A DNA stretch of 11,085 bases, taken from assembly GCA_019423265.1 (NCBI GenBank), contig JAHZBS010000055.1, positions 1 to 11,085 on the forward strand. Reading direction: 5' to 3'. Origin of the DNA: Clostridiales bacterium. GTDB taxonomy: Bacteria; Bacillota_A; Clostridia; Lachnospirales; Bianqueaceae. Below are positions 6,194-11,085 of this stretch, one piece after another. Each line of letters starts with the position of its first letter. Within the stretch, counting starts at the first letter, position 1. The position numbers were made by a program, and so were the translations under genes. The notes under the pieces are model-generated. The model ran no database searches, had not been told where the DNA came from, and was given only the letters and a program-made list of their open reading frames with translations.

Positions 6194-6242
6194 GAACGCA
6201 AATTCCACAGATAACATAAAAAAAATTCTTCCGAGTCTTGAT

Positions 6243-6281
6243 GCAAAATAAAATGCCAGCCGGAACACATCCGACTGACAT
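6243..6281 (-). terminator. Intrinsic terminator of the synthetase-DUF4432-GH42 operon
   Basis: On the minus strand, ATGTCAGTCGGA and TCCGGCTGGCAT pair over 12 positions (two G-U) around loop TGTGT, followed by TTTATTTTGC. An A-rich run precedes the stem, so it may also work weakly on the other strand. It lies about 70 nt after the GH42 stop. Confidence 0.8.
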
Positions 6282-6350
6282 AATGCTTATTTTTTCATTT
6301 GTCTCCCTGTCGAGGGCAACCATTGGAACACAGCTGCGACTGCCCCTAAA

Positions 6351-8342
6351 TTACGGCAGCTCCTCCAAAACGGCAATCTCATACGGGGCCAGTTCGAACC
6401 GCCCGCTACAGGTCTCCCCGGTGAGCAAATTTTTCATCCCCCGAGACAGCATATACGCTCCGGGTGCGTTTGCGTATTCTATAAGGATCAACCCCTTGCG
6501 GATACCCCGTCTCGGCGACACCATCACAGAACCTTCGCTTCCACCATGCTCTACGCCAGCCAGATCACAGCTCATAGCCACGATCTTCTTCATATCCTCG
6601 TAGGATGGAATCGTCCCCAACACGATAACACGGCCCTTTCCAACTGAACGGCTGATAACCGCGGCTTTGCCAATAAAAGCACTGTGCCCCTCCGTGTAAA
6701 CCGCAAGGGTATTCTCCGGGCTCTCATCGAATACATCGTACCATTTGTCTCCGCGGAGGGCGTCCCCGTCATTCCACCGAACCGCAACGCGCCCCTCCTG
6801 GTCCGGGATGCCGTATATCCATCTAGCCCCGGTCAACTTCTCAAGGATGCCAAAATACTCATCGGTATACCTGGCGCCATAGGAATTGCGGATATCCGAC
6901 AGAGGCCCCACCACCCATACGCCGCCATCCTGTACCCACTGGCCAATTCGCGTCTCCAGCCCCTTTTCCTCAAGGGTCATCATCAAAGGGGAAAAGAGAA
7001 CCTTATAGGCGGAAAGATCCTGCGCCGCATCGATGACATCCGGCCGCAAGCCACTGTCAATCACCGGCTTATAAAAACTTTGATTCAGGGTATCCATGTA
7101 GTCCAGTCCCGAGACCACCGATTGTGTCGAGAACATATTCCAATTCAGCGATGTAAAATGAAACGCAACCTCTGTCTCAACCCGGGTCTCACGGATGAAG
7201 TCCGCCGTTTTGGCGTAGGAATCCGCTACCTCCTGCACCTCGCCAAAAATATGCATGGGGCGCCCAGTAGAATCCAGAACCGAGCCATGGACTAGTTCAT
7301 GCCCCGCCCAGTGGGTACGCCATATCCAGTACATATTCGCTTCCCCGCCCAACGCAATGGGCATCCACGAGTTGACACGATTGTACCCCTCCGGCTTGAT
7401 CGATTGTCCGATATCTGTCGATCCACTCCAGCATGTGGCGGTCTCAGTATTCCAAAAAGGGCGCTCTTTCAGCGTTCGCAGATAATCAAACCAAAGTGCG
7501 CTGCAATAGAGATTGTCCGGTACATTGTAGTGGTTGAACTGCACGACATCCAGCGCCTCTGTCATATCGCGGTAATCCATTCCATTGAACGGCATTGTAT
7601 CCGTTCCAACCGGGACATGGACATAGGCGTGCAGAATCTCCGCCTGCATCCGCACAAAATCCACATGGCTTTCATTCTGTTTGATCCGCCATTCCAGCCT
7701 CAAATGCGGGTTATGCCAGGCATGGCAGGGGGCAGGGATCTCCTCGAAGGCATCATACCACTGACTGAATAGATTCAGGTTCCAGCTCTCGTTAAGATGG
7801 CCGATGGTCCCGTATTTCTGTTGTAGCTTTTCATGGAAGGCCTTCTGACAGTGAGGGCAAAAGCAACCATCTCCCGATGCATAAATCTCATTGTCAATCT
7901 GCCAGCCAATGATATTGGGATCCTCACCGAACTCCTTTGCCATCTGCTCCACAATGGCCCCACTGTATTTCCGGTACTCCGGATTGTTGGAACAACAATG
8001 GCGCCGACCGCCGTGATTGGTCTTCACGCCGTCTGCATTCTGTGTAACCACGTCCGGGTGCAGCTTGATCAGCCAGCGGGGAGGGGTCGCCGTGGGAGTG
8101 CCCATGACAACGGCAATCCCCGCCTCCGCCAGTGCATCAACGATTTTATGAAGCCATGCGAAATCATACGCCCCAGGCTCAGGCTCCATCTTATGCCATG
8201 CAAACTCTCCGATTCGCGCAACGGTAATTCCGGCCTTCTTCATCATGGAGATATCGTAGTCCATCTGCTCTTCCGGCCAGTCCTCCGGATAATACGCCGC
8301 ACCCAGATACGGCGGCTGGACATGGGCAACCTTATTTTTCAT
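6351..8342 (-). CDS. GH42 beta-galactosidase
   Basis: This 663-residue enzyme hydrolyses terminal beta-galactosides; without a signal peptide it should be cytoplasmic. The GH42 TIM barrel begins at once (LGAAYYPEDWPEEQMDYD, then ARIGEFAWHKMEPEPG and GTPTATPPRWL at 81-91). The acid/base is E152 in GWQIDNEI, and the nucleophile is E300 in PFWNTET. Cys116/117, C160, C162 and C165 (CFCPHC) fit the zinc-binding cluster of many GH42 enzymes. The middle trimerisation domain (about 390-590) and a small C-terminal beta domain follow. Length is normal. Start ATG 8340-8342 is chosen, with AGGA 8 nt upstream; a GTG at 8357 would overlap the DUF4432 stop but lacks a ribosome site. The gene follows DUF4432 by 11 nt, so the two are very likely cotranscribed. 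GH42 enzymes often act on plant galactan or galacto-oligosaccharides rather than lactose. Confidence 0.95.
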   Translation of the reverse strand: MKNKVAHVQPPYLGAAYYPEDWPEEQMDYDISMMKKAGITVARIGEFAWHKMEPEPGAYDFAWLHKIVDALAEAGIAVVMGTPTATPPRWLIKLHPDVVTQNADGVKTNHGGRRHCCSNNPEYRKYSGAIVEQMAKEFGEDPNIIGWQIDNEIYASGDGCFCPHCQKAFHEKLQQKYGTIGHLNESWNLNLFSQWYDAFEEIPAPCHAWHNPHLRLEWRIKQNESHVDFVRMQAEILHAYVHVPVGTDTMPFNGMDYRDMTEALDVVQFNHYNVPDNLYCSALWFDYLRTLKERPFWNTETATCWSGSTDIGQSIKPEGYNRVNSWMPIALGGEANMYWIWRTHWAGHELVHGSVLDSTGRPMHIFGEVQEVADSYAKTADFIRETRVETEVAFHFTSLNWNMFSTQSVVSGLDYMDTLNQSFYKPVIDSGLRPDVIDAAQDLSAYKVLFSPLMMTLEEKGLETRIGQWVQDGGVWVVGPLSDIRNSYGARYTDEYFGILEKLTGARWIYGIPDQEGRVAVRWNDGDALRGDKWYDVFDESPENTLAVYTEGHSAFIGKAAVISRSVGKGRVIVLGTIPSYEDMKKIVAMSCDLAGVEHGGSEGSVMVSPRRGIRKGLILIEYANAPGAYMLSRGMKNLLTGETCSGRFELAPYEIAVLEELP

Positions 8343-8353
8343 CTTCCAGTTCC

Positions 8354-9364
8354 TCACTTCGACAGATTTGCATCATCCTCAATAAAATGAAACTCCAGAT
8401 GATAGACCGCTTCCTCGCCAGGAGCCAACACCTTCAATATCCCTTTTTCCCGCATGACGTCGCGCCCCTCGACAAAGCAATTGCCTGGCTCCAAGCCCAT
8501 AACGTAATCGCCCCATCCCAACATCTTCCACTGGGTGAAGCAGTCCAATTCCTCAGGGTGAAACACGATCTTGACGCCCTTCCCCACTGCCGGATTAAAG
8601 ATCGCCGCGTAGGCCTCCTCACCTCTCTGGAACGTATGATAATAGCATTGTTCTTTAAATTGAGGCTGCGGGGGCAAAACCACATTCCACGCATCGAGTC
8701 CCTCAGCCGCCCTGGCATCCCGGGGCGTCACCGTCTCAGAAGGAATATAGAGGGTCGCTTCCTCGCTCAAAATCGGATACCCCATGTTCATGTGATAGAG
8801 GATCATATGCGGCGTCTCCGTATCCCCATAGTTGCGGATAGTATCTGTCAGATAGAGGGTATTTTCGCCTATTGGGCAGCGCCATTCCCGCTTCATCTCC
8901 AGCCGCTCGCTGAAAAGCTCCGCCTGCCGGATGGTGGCGCGGATGAGAATCTCCTCCCGCCCCTCCCGGCGCTCCACACAGTGATAATACTCCTCCGCCG
9001 GCGTATTTCCAATACTGCCGTGTAAGGGCAGTTCCTTCCCGTCGTCGGTGCAGGGATCGCCTACGGCCGTAAGGCCGCAGGTAGTGAGAAAGCCAGCGGT
9101 AAAAGACTTGAGAAATCCTACCCCCTTATTGTCATAGTACTGAGGGGCAACATAGCCACATGGGCTGATAAAGCTAAAATTAACGCCGTGCAGGCTGACG
9201 CGGACCAGATCCGCGCAGCGGTCCGGCGATACGGTAAATTCCAGACCGCTCCCATTGCGTACCTGTAACAAGTGCATCCCATCGCCTTTTCCTGAACACA
9301 GGCGATATTCCTCCACACCTCTCACCTGCAATGGATGGCCTGTATACTGTTCCAGATTTTTCAT
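8354..9364 (-). CDS. DUF4432 family protein (aldose 1-epimerase-like)
   Basis: This 336-residue protein resembles the galactose-mutarotase-like beta-sandwich group that includes DUF4432. Recognisable stretches are SPDRCADLVRVSLHG (46-60), LPLHGSIGNTPAE (112-124, H115), HMILYHMNMGYPILSEEA (186-203, H191) and LGWGDYVMGLEPGNCFVEG (282-300, E292). The conserved His residues and the late Glu are placed like the catalytic residues of aldose epimerases, so a role in sugar ring or anomer interconversion is likely but unproven. Start ATG 9362-9364 has AGGAGGA 7 nt upstream (9371-9377). An earlier ATG at 9463 would run back into the synthetase gene without a ribosome site. The gene begins 22 nt after the synthetase stop and ends 11 nt before the GH42 start. 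It probably handles the sugar freed by the beta-galactosidase. Confidence 0.85.
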   Translation of the reverse strand: MKNLEQYTGHPLQVRGVEEYRLCSGKGDGMHLLQVRNGSGLEFTVSPDRCADLVRVSLHGVNFSFISPCGYVAPQYYDNKGVGFLKSFTAGFLTTCGLTAVGDPCTDDGKELPLHGSIGNTPAEEYYHCVERREGREEILIRATIRQAELFSERLEMKREWRCPIGENTLYLTDTIRNYGDTETPHMILYHMNMGYPILSEEATLYIPSETVTPRDARAAEGLDAWNVVLPPQPQFKEQCYYHTFQRGEEAYAAIFNPAVGKGVKIVFHPEELDCFTQWKMLGWGDYVMGLEPGNCFVEGRDVMREKGILKVLAPGEEAVYHLEFHFIEDDANLSK

Positions 9365-9370
9365 GCGAAG

Positions 9371-9377
9371 TCCTCCT
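9371..9377 (-). promoter_or_regulatory. Ribosome binding site of DUF4432 gene
   Basis: AGGAGGA on the minus strand, in the 22-nt gap after the synthetase stop, lies 6-7 nt before ATG 9364 and decides this start. Confidence 0.8.
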
Positions 9378-9386
9378 ACGCTGTTT

Positions 9387-11054
9387 TTACTGATCTTTCT
9401 CCCGAATCTGCACACGCCTGATTTTCCCGCTGATGGTTTTGGGCAGCTCGTCCACAAATTCAATGATACGGGGATATTTGTATGGAGCTGTAACCCGCTT
9501 TACATAATCCTGTAATTCCTTGACAAGCGCATCGCTGCCCTCATATCCTTTTGCCAGCACGACCGTGGCCTTGACGATTTGGCCGCGGATGGGGTCTGGC
9601 ACCGCCGTAATTGCAGTTTCCACCACGGCAGGATGTTCCAGCAGGGCGCTCTCCACCTCAAAAGGCCCAATCCGATACCCTGACGATTTGATCACATCGT
9701 CTCCGCGCCCAATGAACCAAAAATATCCATCCTCGTCGATCCACGCCTGATCGCCGGTGTGGTAGTATCCATCGTGCATGACCTTGTGGGTCAGCTCCGG
9801 ATCTTTATGGTAGCCGGAAAAAATCCCCACCGGCTTTCCGTTGCTGATATCAATGCAGATTTCGCCCTCCTCACCGATTTCGCACGGATGGCCATTGTCA
9901 TCCAACAGGACGATTCCAAATCCGGGGGTCGGCTTCCCCATAGAACCTGGTTTTGGCTCCATCCAGGGATTGTTGAATATCATGACAGGGCCCTCTGTCT
10001 GCCCGAACCCCTCCCGAAGCTTCAGCCCCGTCAGATCCAGCCACTTCTTATACACTTCCGGATTCAGGGGTTCCCCCGCCACATAGGAAGCGCGAAGGGA
10101 GGACAGATCGATCCCGGACAAATCCTCCTGAATAATAAACCGGTATACGGTGGGCGGCGCGCAGAATGTGGTGATCTTATACTTTTCAATCATCCGGGCG
10201 ATGTCGATGGGGGGGAACCGGTGTTCATAGTCATAGACAAAGATCGCCGCCTCACAGAGCCATTGCCCGTAGAACTTGCCCCAGACACATTTGGCCCAGC
10301 CGGTTTCCGCCAAGGTAAAGTGAAGGTCGTCGGGATTGAGATGCTGCCAAAATCCCGCCGTGGAGATATGGCCCAAGGGATATCGATAGTCGTGAGCCAC
10401 CATTTTCGGCATACCTGTGGTGCCGGAGGTAAAATAAATCAAGCTATAGGTATCCGGATCGTACTGCGCGTCATACTGCTCCCGGGAATAGACATCGGAC
10501 GCCTCCGCCACCAATCTGTCAAAATCCACAAAACCTTCATTTGCTCCGCACACGCTGGCCTTGATGACATCTCTCCCAGATTTTTCAATGCCCTCGTTTA
10601 CATGGGCGATCACCTGCTCATCATCGGGCCCTCCCGTACAGAGCAGCATCTTCACATCCGCCGCTTCAATCCGGTAGGCAATATCCTTACCGGTGAGAAG
10701 ATTGGTGGCAGGAATGGCCGTAGCCCCTAACTTGTGCAAGCCTAAAAGGCAGTACCAAAAATGATAGCGGCGCTTGAGAATCATCATGACCGTATCGCCC
10801 TTCCCGATTCCAAGAGAAGCGAAAGCATTGGCCGCCTTTGAGGACAGGAGGGACAAGTCTCTATATGTAAAGATCCGCTCCTCGCCTTTATCGTTACACC
10901 AGACAAGCGCCCGCTTGTCCGGCGTTTTCTCTGCCAAAACATCCATCACGTCATAGGCGAAATTGAAACGCTCCGGGAGCGCAGTCTTAAAATTCTGGCG
11001 AAAATCCTCATCCGATGTAAACTCTGTTTTACAGTACTGTTCAATGAAACGCAT
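9387..11054 (-). CDS. AMP-dependent acyl-CoA synthetase (acetyl/medium-chain type)
   Basis: This 555-residue cytoplasmic enzyme of the ANL superfamily should activate a carboxylic acid with ATP to acyl-AMP and then to acyl-CoA. The nucleotide loop YFTSGTTGMPK is at 207-217, EGFGQTEGP at 348-356, and YHTGD at 431-435. The hinge region GRGDDVIKSSGYRIGPFE is at 449-466, and the catalytic lysine is K544 in KTISGKIRR. The N-terminal region (FNFAYDVMDVLAEKTPDKRALVW) resembles acetyl-CoA-synthetase-like and ACSM medium-chain enzymes. The acid substrate cannot be read from the sequence. Start ATG 11052-11054 has GGGAGG upstream, but with a rather long gap of about 12 nt. The 31 nt before it, to the window edge, hold too little for a promoter call. 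It lies 22 nt before DUF4432 with no terminator, so cotranscription with sugar genes is likely although the link is not obvious. Confidence 0.92.
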   Translation of the reverse strand: MRFIEQYCKTEFTSDEDFRQNFKTALPERFNFAYDVMDVLAEKTPDKRALVWCNDKGEERIFTYRDLSLLSSKAANAFASLGIGKGDTVMMILKRRYHFWYCLLGLHKLGATAIPATNLLTGKDIAYRIEAADVKMLLCTGGPDDEQVIAHVNEGIEKSGRDVIKASVCGANEGFVDFDRLVAEASDVYSREQYDAQYDPDTYSLIYFTSGTTGMPKMVAHDYRYPLGHISTAGFWQHLNPDDLHFTLAETGWAKCVWGKFYGQWLCEAAIFVYDYEHRFPPIDIARMIEKYKITTFCAPPTVYRFIIQEDLSGIDLSSLRASYVAGEPLNPEVYKKWLDLTGLKLREGFGQTEGPVMIFNNPWMEPKPGSMGKPTPGFGIVLLDDNGHPCEIGEEGEICIDISNGKPVGIFSGYHKDPELTHKVMHDGYYHTGDQAWIDEDGYFWFIGRGDDVIKSSGYRIGPFEVESALLEHPAVVETAITAVPDPIRGQIVKATVVLAKGYEGSDALVKELQDYVKRVTAPYKYPRIIEFVDELPKTISGKIRRVQIREKDQ

Positions 11055-11085
11055 TTCTATTGTTGATCCTCCCTATATAAAATCT

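Noticed and set aside
6238..6603. 121-residue plus-strand open frame after the Rpn leader
   Set aside because: It runs into the antisense of GH42 and begins inside the terminator; no homology or ribosome site.
9365..9463. Upstream start for DUF4432 (33 extra residues)
   Set aside because: It overlaps the end of the synthetase gene and lacks a ribosome site, while ATG 9364 has AGGAGGA at good spacing.
9759..10730. 323-residue open frame on the plus strand opposite the acyl-CoA synthetase
   Set aside because: It lies entirely antisense to a gene with all ANL motifs, has no ribosome site or recognisable domain, and is the kind of mirror frame expected in GC-rich third positions.

Overview
The window looks like part of a Bacillota genome, probably a carbohydrate-degrading gut or rumen member of the Clostridia. 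The reasons are strong AGGAGG ribosome sites, the LplB/YtcP-type sugar transporter, a LacI-type regulator and the GH78/GH42 enzyme set. The rank is inferred from gene families only. Every supported gene is on the minus strand, so transcription runs from high to low coordinates. No RNA gene, CRISPR array, insertion sequence or origin was seen.

In transcription order, the right third (11054 to 6351) holds an AMP-forming acyl-CoA synthetase, a DUF4432 aldose-epimerase-like protein and a GH42 beta-galactosidase. They are separated by only 22 and 11 nt, and a strong intrinsic terminator follows. The middle (6193 to 4927) is a single-gene unit encoding an Rpn-family PD-(D/E)XK nuclease. It has its own candidate promoter with inverted repeats upstream and a terminator downstream. 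The left part (4840 to the window edge) is a sugar-utilisation operon: a LacI-family repressor, a cytoplasmic GH78-type alpha-L-rhamnosidase-like enzyme, and two CUT1 ABC-transporter permeases. The second permease is interrupted by an in-frame TAG and then leaves the window.

The sugar operon can be read almost completely. The repressor gene has a near-consensus promoter (TTGACA, 17 nt, TATGAT). A LacI-type operator with a central CG lies just downstream of its -10. A nearly identical core, embedded in a perfect 11-bp inverted repeat, lies just before the GH78 ribosome site. The likely logic is an autoregulated repressor that also controls import and cytoplasmic cleavage of a rhamnose-containing oligosaccharide. 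Together with the beta-galactosidase this would fit rhamnogalacturonan- or galactan-like plant glycans, but the substrate is inferred.

The most interesting element is the Rpn gene. It has the nuclease residues D60 and E74-x-Q76, then about twelve four-residue repeats (12-bp DNA period), then a short C-terminal helical domain. A strong internal Shine-Dalgarno (GGAGG) sits 8 nt before an in-frame ATG at Met209, just ahead of the repeats. This matches the gene-within-gene toxin-antitoxin and anti-phage organisation reported for Rpn proteins of Escherichia coli, where the separately translated C-terminal part inhibits the full-length nuclease.
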